From the NCBI GenBank assembly GCA_902635865.1, contig CACPPD010000001.1, positions 1 through 64,000 of the forward strand: a stretch of DNA of 64,000 bases, in the 5' to 3' direction. Made by a program: the position numbers and the translations under genes. This DNA is from an uncultured Pelagibacteraceae bacterium (lineage in GTDB: Bacteria; Pseudomonadota; Alphaproteobacteria; Pelagibacterales; Pelagibacteraceae). Numbering within the stretch: the stretch's first letter is position 1; each line of letters begins with the position of its first letter. Below, in pieces: positions 9,045-17,663 of this stretch. Under the pieces are notes generated by a model. The model made no database searches. It was not told where the DNA came from and saw only the letters and a list, made by a program, of their open reading frames with translations.

Positions 9045-9354
9045 AACTTAAGGGGAAATCTCAGTTAGAACTATTTAAAAAAATTTGCAACAAGTTAATA
9101 AAGAAATTAAAAAAAAAATAAAATCTATGATTGTGATTTAAATTTAAAAAAAAAATTTTAATTAAATTTAAATTTAAAATTATAAATTGAATCAAATATA
9201 AATTGTATCAATTAATTGATTAAATTAGAATTAAATCAAATATAGATTGAATGACTATAATTCAAATATTTACTAAATCTAAATATGGTAACTTAACACA
9301 AAACTTAAATATATAATGTAGATATCAGGAGTTGTTTAAAAATTTAGCTAACGT
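9045..9354. other. Gene-free AT-rich region upstream of dnaA (weak origin candidate)
   Basis: The only gene-free stretch over 300 bases. It is extremely AT-rich. It holds a 16-base direct repeat with one mismatch (AATCAAATATAAATTG at 9190-9205 and AATCAAATATAGATTG at 9234-9249), a perfect 14-base palindrome ATCAATTAATTGAT at 9207-9220, and one TTAA-N7-TTAA match at 9220-9234, the spacing of a CtrA site. I find no good DnaA box: the best candidates (CTTAACACA at 9292-9300; TTGTGATTTA near 9133) have two or more mismatches to TTATNCACA. It must hold the dnaA promoter; origin function is unproven. Confidence 0.4.
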
Positions 9355-9615
9355 TTAAATTGCAGCAATTTTTTTTGTAATTCTAGAAACATTTCTAGAA
9401 GCATTTTGTTTTTTTATTATTCCTGTTTTTGCAATTTTCATCAACTCAGAGTTTAACTTTGGCAAAAATTTAAGAGCTTCATCTTTCTTTTTACCATCAA
9501 TTAAAAAGTTCATTTTTTTGAGAGCGTTTCTAAACCTACTCTTTCTAGCTTTATTTACCGCTGTTTGTTTAGAAATTCTTCTAATTCTCTTAATTGCTGA
9601 TTTTGTGTTTGCCAT
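9355..9615 (-). CDS. rpsT: 30S ribosomal protein S20
   Basis: Primary 16S-binding ribosomal protein, 86 residues, very basic. I chose the ATG at 9615 (MANTKSAIKRIRRI), the universal S20 start. A longer in-frame extension to 9687 would add 24 unrelated residues and overlap mutM, so it is rejected. It is separated from mutM by 50 bases, which probably form its leader. The order mutM-rpsT-dnaA fits the origin-proximal order I recall from other alphaproteobacteria. Confidence 0.96.
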   Translation of the reverse strand: MANTKSAIKRIRRISKQTAVNKARKSRFRNALKKMNFLIDGKKKDEALKFLPKLNSELMKIAKTGIIKKQNASRNVSRITKKIAAI

Positions 9616-9665
9616 CTGCGCAGGGGTATAGCTTGAGAATTTATAGTGGTCAACTAAATATTTAA

Positions 9666-10529
9666 CTATTTTTGACAAGAAACGCAAAAAAAAGTCGACC
9701 TATTTGATGTCATCTTTTTTTTTATAATACCTTTGCAATTCGTACGCTTACAATTAGCTCCCTCTTGCTGATAAACTTTAAACTCCTTTTGAAAGTTACC
9801 TTTATTTCCTGTAATATCTTTAAAGTCTCTAATACTTGAACCACCCTTGATAATTGCCTGTTCAAGTATTTTCTTGGAATTTAAAATAACATTTAAACAT
9901 TCATTTTTATTAAGTCTTTTTGCTTTTTTAAATGGATTTATTTTACTAGCAAAAAGAATTTCACTTGCATAAATATTACCTATTCCAGAGACAAATTTCT
10001 GGTCAAGTAAAAAACTTTTTATATCCTTATTTTTGTTCTTAAAATAATTAACTACATAATTTAGATTAAATTTATCACTAAAGGGCTCAGGTCCCATTAA
10101 TTTAAATCTTTTTTCTAAATCTTGATGATTTTTGATTATTTCGAAAAATCCAAAGCGTCTTGGATCATTATAAATTACTTTCAAGTTGTCAAATTCTAAC
10201 TCTGCATGATTGTGTTTTTCAGGTAAAAAAGGTGAATGATAATAACTTGTGTTTGTAAATTTTTGTGGCTTTTTCTTATCAAGAATATGAATTGTTCCTG
10301 ACATTCCTAAGTGGATTAAACAATAATATTCATTTTGAAGATGGATAATTAAATATTTAGAAAATCTACTAACTTTAATAATTTTTTTGTCTTTTAGAAA
10401 ACTTTCAAAATCACCTGGTATTTTAAATCTTAAATTCCTGTTTCTAATTATTACTTTTTTTATGCTTTTTTTTTTAATCTTTTTATGAAGGGATTGTCTA
10501 ACAATTTCTACTTCTGGTAATTCTGGCAT
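9666..10529 (-). CDS. mutM: Formamidopyrimidine-DNA glycosylase
   Basis: Base-excision repair glycosylase/AP lyase that removes 8-oxoguanine and Fapy lesions. At 287 residues it starts with the catalytic MPELPEVE (Pro2 nucleophile, Glu3). SFLLDQKFVSGIGNIYASEILF at about 171-192 is the helix-two-turn-helix, and the C-terminus carries a zinc finger with four cysteines (C-x4-C at about 260-265 and CVSC at the end). Together with nth (51.4 kb) it forms part of the oxidative base-repair set in this window. Confidence 0.96.
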   Translation of the reverse strand: MPELPEVEIVRQSLHKKIKKKSIKKVIIRNRNLRFKIPGDFESFLKDKKIIKVSRFSKYLIIHLQNEYYCLIHLGMSGTIHILDKKKPQKFTNTSYYHSPFLPEKHNHAELEFDNLKVIYNDPRRFGFFEIIKNHQDLEKRFKLMGPEPFSDKFNLNYVVNYFKNKNKDIKSFLLDQKFVSGIGNIYASEILFASKINPFKKAKRLNKNECLNVILNSKKILEQAIIKGGSSIRDFKDITGNKGNFQKEFKVYQQEGANCKRTNCKGIIKKKMTSNRSTFFCVSCQK

Positions 10530-10558
10530 TTGATACTATATTCAATATATATTTTTTT

Positions 10559-11263
10559 ATGCAACAAAATCTTCAAAATAAAAAAGGACTTGTAGAAAAT
10601 GTATTTGATCAGGTCTACAACAAATATGACTTGATGAATGATTTTATGTCTATGGGTGTTCATAAATATTGGAAAAAAAGTTTAATTAATATGATGAATC
10701 CTATAGACAAGAGAAAACTAATTGATGTTGCGTGTGGGACAGGAGACATTGGAAGGTTATTTTTAGATAGCACAAATAAAGAGGCTGAAATAACTTGTGT
10801 AGATCCAAATAAAGGTATGATTAGTAAAGGAAAACAAAAATTATCTAATTATAGAAATGTAGAATGGGTTATTTCGCCAGCAGAAAAGTTACCTATAGCT
10901 GACAACTCATTTGATTATTACACTATTAGTTTTGGGCTGAGAAATACAAAAAATTTAAATAAAGCACTTTTAGAAGCTTATAGAGTTTTAAAGCCTGGTG
11001 GGCGTTATCTATGTCTAGAATTTTCTAAGATTCAAAATTCAAATCTTAATTTTATATATAAAAATTACTCAAAACTTATTCCTATAATTGGAAAGTTTGT
11101 AGTTGGAAAAAAAGAACCTTACGAATATTTAATCAAAAGTATTGAACAATTTATTAATCAAGATGAATTAATAGAATTGATGGAGAAAAATAATTTTCAA
11201 AAATGTTCATATAGAAATCTTTCTGGGGGTATTGTTTCAATTCATAGTGGTTGGAAAATTTAA
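10559..11263 (+). CDS. ubiE: Ubiquinone/menaquinone C-methyltransferase UbiE
   Basis: SAM-dependent methyltransferase that methylates the benzoquinol ring in ubiquinone synthesis; 234 residues. It shows VFDQVYNKYDLMNDFMSMGVHKYWK near the start, the SAM-binding loop DVACGTGDIG at about 59-68 and the family signature SFGLRNTKN (about 122). Divergent from mutM with a 29-base gap. The TAA stop overlaps the ubiB ATG (TAATG). Confidence 0.97.
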   Translation: MQQNLQNKKGLVENVFDQVYNKYDLMNDFMSMGVHKYWKKSLINMMNPIDKRKLIDVACGTGDIGRLFLDSTNKEAEITCVDPNKGMISKGKQKLSNYRNVEWVISPAEKLPIADNSFDYYTISFGLRNTKNLNKALLEAYRVLKPGGRYLCLEFSKIQNSNLNFIYKNYSKLIPIIGKFVVGKKEPYEYLIKSIEQFINQDELIELMEKNNFQKCSYRNLSGGIVSIHSGWKI

Positions 11264-12831
11264 TGATTAAAAAACTTATTACTTTATTTAAATTAGGAAG
11301 AAAAATTGCAAAATCTGATATTTTAAAAATTGCATCAAAATTTAAAAAACCTCCTTTAGCTATAAAAGTATTATTTCAAATTTTATCTATTTCATTTGAA
11401 AAAAAGGAACAAAATAACTTTATTGAAGATGATGGTGAAAGACTATCTAGATCATTAGAATCTATGGGTACAACTTTTATTAAACTTGGGCAATTTCTTG
11501 CTACTAGACCTGATATAATTGGAGAAGAATTATCTTTAAGGCTAGAAAAACTTCAAGATCGATTACCGCCTTTTTCAATTCATGAAGCAAAAAAAATTAT
11601 TAAAGAAGATCTTGGAATTGATGCATTTAATTCAATAATAGATTTAAGTGAACCAGTTGCTGCTGCATCAATTGCACAAGTCCATAAAGCAAAAATAAAT
11701 GACAATGGAACAATCAAAGATGTAGCTATTAAAATTTTAAGACCAAACATAAAAAAAATATTCAATGAAGAAATAGATGCGATGATGTTGTTTGCATTTA
11801 TTATTGAATCGTTTATAAAAAAAACAAAAAGATTAAAACTTGTTGAAGTTGTTTTTTTACTCAAAGAAATAACTAATCTTGAAATGGATTTAAGATTTGA
11901 AGCTGCTGCAGCAAATGAATATGCAGAAAATACTAAAAATGATGCTGGTTTTAAAGTACCTGAGATTTATTGGAATTTTACCAGTGAAAATGTAATGACT
12001 TTAGATTGGATAGATGGAATTTCAATAAGAGAAGCTGGGGAGTTAAAGAAAAGAAATTTAGATACTAATAAAATTGCAGAAGATATTATACAGCATTTTT
12101 TGAGACATGCTGTAAGAGATGGTTTTTTTCATGCAGACATGCATCAAGGAAATATTTTTGTTGATAATAGTGGCCAGATTGTACCTATAGATTTTGGGAT
12201 TATGGGTAGATTAGATAAACTTAGTAAAAGGTTTTTAGCAGAAATTTTATTTGGATTTATTCAAAGAGATTATCGCAAAGTAGCTGAGGTTCACTTAGTG
12301 GCTGGATTAGTTCCTAAAGAAGTACCTATTGATGATCTGGCTCAAGCTTTAAGATCAATAGGTGAGCCTATATTTGGTCAAGAAGTAAAAGATATTTCGG
12401 GAGGTAAATTACTCAAACAATTATTTGATGTAACAGAAAAGTTTAATATGCAAACTCAACCTCAGTTATTAATGTTGCAAAAAACTATGGTTGTAGTTGA
12501 AGGTGTAGCAAGAAAATTAAATCCAAACACAAATATTTGGACAACTTCAAAACCTGTACTAGAAAATTGGCTCAAAGAAACAAAAGATCCAATTAATAAT
12601 TTAAATGAAACTTTAAAAAATACATCTGAAGTTATTAAACGTTTGCCTGAGTTTCCTGAGATTATGGATAAAGCAAATCAAGCATTAACGTTTTTAGCTA
12701 GCGGCCAAATTCCACAAAATTCAAATTCATATACCGCTTTAAATGATAAGAAATCAGAAATGATAGCATTTAGAAATCAATCTATTATTGGTTTATTACT
12801 TCTTGTAATTTTTGGACTTATAGTATTTTAA
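11263..12831 (+). CDS. ubiB: UbiB/ABC1 atypical kinase family protein
   Basis: Membrane-associated atypical kinase/ATPase needed for ubiquinone synthesis; 522 residues from the ATG at 11263. An in-frame TTG at 11251 lies inside ubiE and is less likely. Motifs: the KxGQ block FIKLGQFLATRPD at about 69, the Ala-rich loop AAASIAQVHKA at about 125, VAIKILRP, the catalytic HADMHQGNIFV near 280 and the metal motif PIDFGIMGR. Two C-terminal hydrophobic helices fit membrane anchoring. Coupled to ubiE and followed by coaBC after eight bases. Confidence 0.95.
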   Translation: MIKKLITLFKLGRKIAKSDILKIASKFKKPPLAIKVLFQILSISFEKKEQNNFIEDDGERLSRSLESMGTTFIKLGQFLATRPDIIGEELSLRLEKLQDRLPPFSIHEAKKIIKEDLGIDAFNSIIDLSEPVAAASIAQVHKAKINDNGTIKDVAIKILRPNIKKIFNEEIDAMMLFAFIIESFIKKTKRLKLVEVVFLLKEITNLEMDLRFEAAAANEYAENTKNDAGFKVPEIYWNFTSENVMTLDWIDGISIREAGELKKRNLDTNKIAEDIIQHFLRHAVRDGFFHADMHQGNIFVDNSGQIVPIDFGIMGRLDKLSKRFLAEILFGFIQRDYRKVAEVHLVAGLVPKEVPIDDLAQALRSIGEPIFGQEVKDISGGKLLKQLFDVTEKFNMQTQPQLLMLQKTMVVVEGVARKLNPNTNIWTTSKPVLENWLKETKDPINNLNETLKNTSEVIKRLPEFPEIMDKANQALTFLASGQIPQNSNSYTALNDKKSEMIAFRNQSIIGLLLLVIFGLIVF

Positions 12832-12839
12832 TTCCGCAA

Positions 12840-14045
12840 ATGAAAAATTTGTTAAATAAGAAAATATTATTCATTATCTGTGGAGGAATATCTGCCTACA
12901 AAAGTCTAGAAACAATTAGGCTTTTTAAAAAAAACGGAGCAGTAATTAAGACAATCCTTACTAAAAGTGCGAAAGAATTTGTAACTCCGCTTTCGGTAAC
13001 GTCGCTTTCACAAGGTAAAGTATATAGCGATTTATTCAGCGTAGAAAATGAAGCTGAAATGGATCATATTTCACTTTCAAGATGGGCAGATTTAATATTA
13101 ATTGCACCAGCCACAGCAAATACAATTTCAAAATTAGCTCAAGGAACAACTGATGATTTAGCATCCACTGTGGTTTTAGCTTCAGATAAAAACATTATTT
13201 TAGCTCCAGCGATGAATGTAAGAATGTGGGAACATCCAACTACTAAAATGAATTTAAAAAAATTAAAGGAGTATGGATATAAACTAATTGGTCCAGAGGT
13301 TGGTGATATGGCATGTGGGGAATATGGAGAGGGCAAAATGTCGGACTCATCAGTAATTGCTGATGAAATTGATAAATATTTCTTAACTCAATCAAAAAAC
13401 AAAAAATTTAAAGCATTAGTTACAGCAGGTCCAACTAATGAGTACATAGATCCAGTTCGTTTTATTACGAATAAATCAAGTGGCAAACAAGGATATGAAT
13501 TAGCAAAATCATTATCCAAAAAAGGTTTTGATACAACACTAATTTCAGGTCCAACTAATCTTGAAATAACTAAAGATATTAATCTTATAAAAGTTGAAAC
13601 AGCAGATGAAATGTTAGTTGCTACTCAAGAAAATTTACCTGTTGATGTAGCAATTTTTTCTGCTGCTGTAGCTGATTTTAAAATTAATAAAAAATATGAA
13701 AATAAAATTAAAAAACAAGATAACTTACATTTAAATTTAGAAAAAAATGTAGACATACTTAATTATGTATCTAACCATAACCACATGAGACCTGAGCTAG
13801 TCATTGGATTTGCAGCAGAAACTAATGAGATTGATAAAAATGCAGAGGAAAAATTAAACAAGAAAAATTGTGACTGGATAATTTCTAATGATGTATCAAA
13901 TAAAAATATAGGATTTAATTCTGATTATAATGAGGTAACTATTCATTATAAAAATGGAGACGTTAAAAAAGAAAAACTTTCTTATAAAAAAAAATCTGGA
14001 ATTTCTAATGAAATAGTTGATAGGATAATTGATCAATTAAATTAA
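12840..14045 (+). CDS. coaBC: Bifunctional phosphopantothenoylcysteine decarboxylase / phosphopantothenate-cysteine ligase
   Basis: Flavoprotein carrying out two coenzyme A synthesis steps; 401 residues. The N-terminal CoaC half has GGISAYKSLE, a substrate-binding region PAMNVRMWEHP (about 122-132) and the catalytic flap Cys in MACGEYGEGKM (about 158). The C-terminal CoaB half begins at about 185 with TAGPTNEYIDPVRFITNKSSG and contains AAVADF. Coupled to dut, whose ATG overlaps its stop (TAATG). Confidence 0.96.
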   Translation: MKNLLNKKILFIICGGISAYKSLETIRLFKKNGAVIKTILTKSAKEFVTPLSVTSLSQGKVYSDLFSVENEAEMDHISLSRWADLILIAPATANTISKLAQGTTDDLASTVVLASDKNIILAPAMNVRMWEHPTTKMNLKKLKEYGYKLIGPEVGDMACGEYGEGKMSDSSVIADEIDKYFLTQSKNKKFKALVTAGPTNEYIDPVRFITNKSSGKQGYELAKSLSKKGFDTTLISGPTNLEITKDINLIKVETADEMLVATQENLPVDVAIFSAAVADFKINKKYENKIKKQDNLHLNLEKNVDILNYVSNHNHMRPELVIGFAAETNEIDKNAEEKLNKKNCDWIISNDVSNKNIGFNSDYNEVTIHYKNGDVKKEKLSYKKKSGISNEIVDRIIDQLN

Positions 14046-14482
14046 TGGCAAAAGTTCTTATCAAAAAGTTAGACTCTGCAGCTGAACTACCTGCTTACAA
14101 AACAGAAGGTGCATCAGGTATGGATTTGATGGCATTAGTAAAAGAACCCATCAATCTTAAACCAAACTCATCATGTTTAGTTCCAACAGGTCTTGCAATT
14201 GCATTTTCTAGTGATTACGAAATCCAAATAAGACCAAGATCTGGTTTAGCTGCAAAAAACAGCATTAGTGTTTTAAATACACCTGGAACTATTGATAGTG
14301 ATTACAGGGGAGAAATAAAAGTAATCCTTTTTAATCACGGAAAAAGTGATTTTTTAATAAATAATAAAGATAGAATAGCGCAAATGATTTTAACTCCTGT
14401 AATTAAAATGGATCTTGAAGAAACTGATGATCTTCCAGAAACAATTAGAGGAGAGGGTGGATTTGGCTCTACTGGAAAATGA
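14045..14482 (+). CDS. dut: dUTP diphosphatase
   Basis: Hydrolyses dUTP to dUMP, keeping uracil out of DNA and feeding dTMP synthesis. At 145 residues all five trimeric dUTPase motifs are visible in order: GASGMDLMA, RPRSGLAAKN, GTIDSDYRGEIKV (catalytic Asp), RIAQM, and the P-loop-like C-terminal RGEGGFGSTGK. coaBC-dut adjacency is widespread in proteobacteria. The stop overlaps the start of the next gene by four bases. Confidence 0.97.
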   Translation: MAKVLIKKLDSAAELPAYKTEGASGMDLMALVKEPINLKPNSSCLVPTGLAIAFSSDYEIQIRPRSGLAAKNSISVLNTPGTIDSDYRGEIKVILFNHGKSDFLINNKDRIAQMILTPVIKMDLEETDDLPETIRGEGGFGSTGK

Positions 14483-15222
14483 GCAAAAATTTAAGCAAAA
14501 AAGAAATAGATAAATTTTCTAGACAAATAATTTTAAAAAACATAGGTCCATTAGGACAAAAAAAAATTTTAGACTCAAAGGTTTTAATAATTGGAATGGG
14601 TGGACTGGGATGTCCAGCAGCTGATTTTTTAACCCGATCTGGCATTGGGAAATTAGGAATTGTTGATCACGACATCGTTAGCCTATCAAATATTCATAGA
14701 CAAAGTTTATATGATGAAAAAGACTTAAATCACTCAAAAGTTATAATTGCCAAAAAAAAGTTAAATAGAATTAACCCAAAAACAAAAATAAATCTTTATA
14801 ACTTTAAAATAGATAGAATAAATTTTGAAAAAATAATAAAAAATTATGACTTCATTATTGATGGTACTGACAATTTTGAAAGTAAATTTTTAATTAATGA
14901 TTTAAGTCTAAAATATAAAAAATATCTGGTGACTGGAGCAATTAGTAAATTTGATGGTCATGTTTTTACTTTTGATTTTGTAGATAAAAATACTCCATCT
15001 TTACGAGACTTCTATCAAGAGGAAGTTATTACTGATGAAATATTAAACTGTGAATATGAGGGAATATTGGGACCAGTAGCAGGAACAATTGGGACAATGC
15101 TAGCTAATGAAGTTTTAAAAAAAATATTAAAAGTTGGCCAAAATTTAAATGGATTTATTCTTATTATAGATTTATTAAATTTAAGCTTTAGAAAAGTTAA
15201 ATTAAATAAAACAAAAAAGTGA
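14479..15222 (+). CDS. ThiF/MoeB/HesA-family adenylyltransferase
   Basis: E1-like enzyme that adenylates the C-terminal Gly-Gly of a sulfur-carrier protein (ThiS or MoaD); 247 residues. Nucleotide-binding GMGGLGCPAADFL lies at about 39-51, IVDHDIVSLSNIHRQ at about 61, DGTDNFESK at about 129 and ILGPVAGTIGTMLA near 195. The CxxC that normally sits in a CYRCLF segment is replaced by PSLRDFYQ and the C-terminal CxxC is also missing, so the structural zinc site seems lost. One Cys (LNC, about 192) remains at the position of the catalytic Cys. Whether it serves thiamine or molybdopterin cannot be told. Confidence 0.88.
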   Translation: MSKNLSKKEIDKFSRQIILKNIGPLGQKKILDSKVLIIGMGGLGCPAADFLTRSGIGKLGIVDHDIVSLSNIHRQSLYDEKDLNHSKVIIAKKKLNRINPKTKINLYNFKIDRINFEKIIKNYDFIIDGTDNFESKFLINDLSLKYKKYLVTGAISKFDGHVFTFDFVDKNTPSLRDFYQEEVITDEILNCEYEGILGPVAGTIGTMLANEVLKKILKVGQNLNGFILIIDLLNLSFRKVKLNKTKK

Positions 15223-15674
15223 AAATAAAAAATTTAATAAATAATATTTTTATATTCTCTCTTTTAACATTCTTTATTACCTCAAGTGATGCAGGAGAAA
15301 TATTCGTTTCTCTTAAAAAAAATAAAGTAAACGTAAGATATGGACCAAGTTTTGAATCTGACATTAAGTATATTTATAAAAAAATAAATTTACCTTTAAA
15401 ACAAATTGATAAAAAAGAAAATTTTAGACGAATTATTGATTTTAAAAATAACAGTGGATGGATTCATATTTCACAATTAAAAAAAAGTAATTCAGTAATA
15501 GCGACGAAAAATAAAGTTTTATTTAACAAACCTACATCTTTTGCTAAACCAGTTGCTCAAATAAAAAAAGGAAGATTGTTAATTTTAGAAAAATGTGAAC
15601 AAAACTGGTGCCAAATTACATCTGGTGAATTTAAAGGTTGGATAAAGACAGATAATATTTGGGGACTAAATTAA
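15219..15674 (+). CDS. Secreted bacterial SH3-domain protein
   Basis: A 151-residue exported protein: signal peptide of about 26 residues ending SSDAGE, then two bacterial SH3-like repeats (about 30-88 and 92-151). Each ends in a Gly-Trp-Ile motif (NNSGWIHISQL and FKGWIKTDNIWGLN), and the first opens with KVNVRYGPS. Such domains usually bind cell-wall peptides; there is no catalytic domain. The GTG start overlaps the stop of the ThiF-like gene (GTGA). Its stop overlaps that of the convergent DUF3501 gene (TTAA). Confidence 0.82.
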   Translation: MKIKNLINNIFIFSLLTFFITSSDAGEIFVSLKKNKVNVRYGPSFESDIKYIYKKINLPLKQIDKKENFRRIIDFKNNSGWIHISQLKKSNSVIATKNKVLFNKPTSFAKPVAQIKKGRLLILEKCEQNWCQITSGEFKGWIKTDNIWGLN

Positions 15675-16264
15675 CTAAAATCAGCTGACATAGAGGCTAT
15701 ATTTTCTTTAGATAATTTTGTGCTATGAGAATATTCTTTGTGATCTATACCAAGCTCAATTTCAGAACTATTAGATTTAAATTTTTCTATTTGATCATCA
15801 GTAAAATTAAAATGAATAAACTGTACTGATGAAGCTTTTCCTTCAGTAGAAGTTCTATCTACATCTTCCTCTGGGACCGCTTTAATTTTCTCACCATTTA
15901 TTTTCATAAATACTGTTTCTTCTATTCCACCAACTTTTCCAAGAAACGCCGCTCTTGAAATAGGATTATCTATTTCAAACATCAGGGTTGCTGTAAGCTC
16001 TTTTCCGTTAGGTATTAGAGGATTATATGCAGAAAGCTCATCCTGAAGTTGTTCATCACCACCTTTTTCAATATATAGCATCTCTTGAACTTGAGCTAAC
16101 ATTGTTTCATAACTTTCAAAATAAAAAGTGGCATAAGGACCCAAGGCAACTCTTCTATTTTTTTTGTAATCAACAATATTTTTTCTTAGTTCACGTCTCT
16201 TCCCTACATAAACATTTAGAGGCATGATGTCTTCTTTTTCAATTTCTCTTTTTTCCCTAGGCAT
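15671..16264 (-). CDS. DUF3501 family protein
   Basis: A 197-residue soluble protein of the DUF3501 family, with the family-typical start REIEKEDIMPLNVYVGKRRE, the Tyr/Phe-rich LGPYATFYFESYETML and a C-terminal beta region VQFIHFNFTDDQIEKF. The function is unknown. In many proteobacteria it is found beside rubrerythrin and a CCG-domain Fe-S protein, exactly as here (two bases after the Fe-S gene). The likely role is in peroxide or iron homeostasis with those partners; this is inference from gene order. Confidence 0.85.
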   Translation of the reverse strand: MPREKREIEKEDIMPLNVYVGKRRELRKNIVDYKKNRRVALGPYATFYFESYETMLAQVQEMLYIEKGGDEQLQDELSAYNPLIPNGKELTATLMFEIDNPISRAAFLGKVGGIEETVFMKINGEKIKAVPEEDVDRTSTEGKASSVQFIHFNFTDDQIEKFKSNSSEIELGIDHKEYSHSTKLSKENIASMSADFS

Positions 16265-16266
16265 GA

Positions 16267-17598
16267 CTACAAATTATAACTTTTTGCCATTAATTCGATA
16301 GGGTGTAGTGCCTCATCATTAGATATATTTGTATCAACTTCTAACTGTTTTAAATGTTTGCCAGCTAGAGGACAATCCGATGCCATATACTTATTATTTT
16401 TATTTTTAATTTGTCTAGCTGTTGGTCTTCCAACTTTATTTGCTAAATCATGTGTTTCTCTCATTACTCCAAAAGTTCCTCCATGACCTGCACATCTTTC
16501 AACAACATCAATTTTAACGTTTGGTATAAATTTTAACATATCTCTTGCTTTAATACCCATGTTCTGTGCTCTAGCATGACAAGCATGATGCACGGTTACT
16601 CCCCCATCAATCTCATTTAATCCCTCTGCTAATCCCTCATTGTTTGCTATATCAACAACATACTCATCAATATCCATAACATTTGTAGATAATTTTTTTA
16701 TTTTTTCATCGTTTGGTAATAACAAAGGCCATTCAAATTTTAGCATCAATCCACAACTCGCTGTTAGAGTTACTACTTTATAACCTTTATCAATCCATTC
16801 TATTAAATCCTTAGAAACTTTCTTTGCTTGTTCAACAACTTTTGGGAGATCTGCTTGCTCTAAAAATGGCATTCCACAACAACCAGGATAAGCCTCCTGG
16901 ACGTCTACACCATTTTTTTTCAAAACTTTGAAAGCAGCAACACCCGTATTTTTTTTATTAAAATTTACAAAACAAGTTGAATAAATTACAACCTTTCTAT
17001 CTTTATAGGGTGTTTGATATTTTATTTTATCTCTATTTTTTTTGAAAAAATTTGAAAAAGTTTCTGAGTTATATTTTGGCAGTTGAACTCTTTTATCTAT
17101 TCCAGCAATAAGTTCTAAAATTTTTCTAAATAATTTATTTTTAATATTTGATGCCCAATTGATTATTTTTGAGAACAACATGCCAATTTTAGCGTTTCGA
17201 TCTATTTGAGCTAGTTGTGTTGGTACATTTGGTAATTTACCTAATTTTTTTTGAGCTGTTCTATATCGCAGCATTAAATGTGGAAAATCAAGGTCAAAAT
17301 CGTGAGGTGGAACATATGGACATTTGGTCATAAAACACATATCGCACAAAGTACATGCATCAACAACAGGAGCAAATTGATCGCTAGATAAGCTTTCAAC
17401 ATCTTCATTTTTAGACTCATCAATCATGTCGAATAGCTTCGGAAATGAATCACAGAGATTAAAACATCTTCGACATCCGTGACAAATATCAAACACTCTT
17501 CTCATTTCAGCATCTAATTTTTCAGCATTTAAAAAATCAGGATTCTCAAAATCTATAGGGTGTCTTATAGGTGCACCTAAACTTCCTTCTTTACTCAT
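16267..17598 (-). CDS. Heterodisulfide-reductase/GlpC-like Fe-S protein
   Basis: A 443-residue cytosolic Fe-S oxidoreductase. It has two N-terminal cluster-binding sets (CHGCRRCFNLC at about 39-49; CTLCDMCFMTKCP at about 82-94, with one extra residue before the last Cys) and two C-terminal CCG domains. The first CCG motif is intact (YPGCCGMPF). The second reads CAGHGG, with His in place of one usual Cys, so its cluster or disulfide site may be modified. It follows rubrerythrin and is followed by DUF3501. It probably passes electrons to the rubrerythrin; the donor is unknown. Confidence 0.87.
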   Translation of the reverse strand: MSKEGSLGAPIRHPIDFENPDFLNAEKLDAEMRRVFDICHGCRRCFNLCDSFPKLFDMIDESKNEDVESLSSDQFAPVVDACTLCDMCFMTKCPYVPPHDFDLDFPHLMLRYRTAQKKLGKLPNVPTQLAQIDRNAKIGMLFSKIINWASNIKNKLFRKILELIAGIDKRVQLPKYNSETFSNFFKKNRDKIKYQTPYKDRKVVIYSTCFVNFNKKNTGVAAFKVLKKNGVDVQEAYPGCCGMPFLEQADLPKVVEQAKKVSKDLIEWIDKGYKVVTLTASCGLMLKFEWPLLLPNDEKIKKLSTNVMDIDEYVVDIANNEGLAEGLNEIDGGVTVHHACHARAQNMGIKARDMLKFIPNVKIDVVERCAGHGGTFGVMRETHDLANKVGRPTARQIKNKNNKYMASDCPLAGKHLKQLEVDTNISNDEALHPIELMAKSYNL

Positions 17599-17629
17599 AT
17601 AATTTAGTATTTTGAAATTTGAATTATTT

Positions 17630-17654
17630 TTAGTGGGCGACTAACGCCCACTAA
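17630..17654 (-). other. Intercistronic hairpin after rubrerythrin
   Basis: A perfect 10-base-pair stem (TTAGTGGGCG and CGCCCACTAA) with a 5-base loop lies ten bases after the rubrerythrin stop and about 30 bases before the Fe-S gene start. The bases that follow on the minus strand are A-rich, not T-rich, so it is not a standard intrinsic terminator. I read it as an mRNA-stabilising or processing element that lets the small rubrerythrin message accumulate above the downstream genes. Confidence 0.55.
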
Positions 17655-17663
17655 CAAATTTGA

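Noticed and set aside
9100-9300. DnaA boxes in the dnaA upstream region
   Set aside because: The best matches differ from TTATNCACA at two or more positions, which is expected by chance in such sequence.
9616-9687. N-terminal extension of rpsT to 9687
   Set aside because: The extra 24 residues overlap mutM and are not part of S20, whose start MANTKSAIKR is universal.
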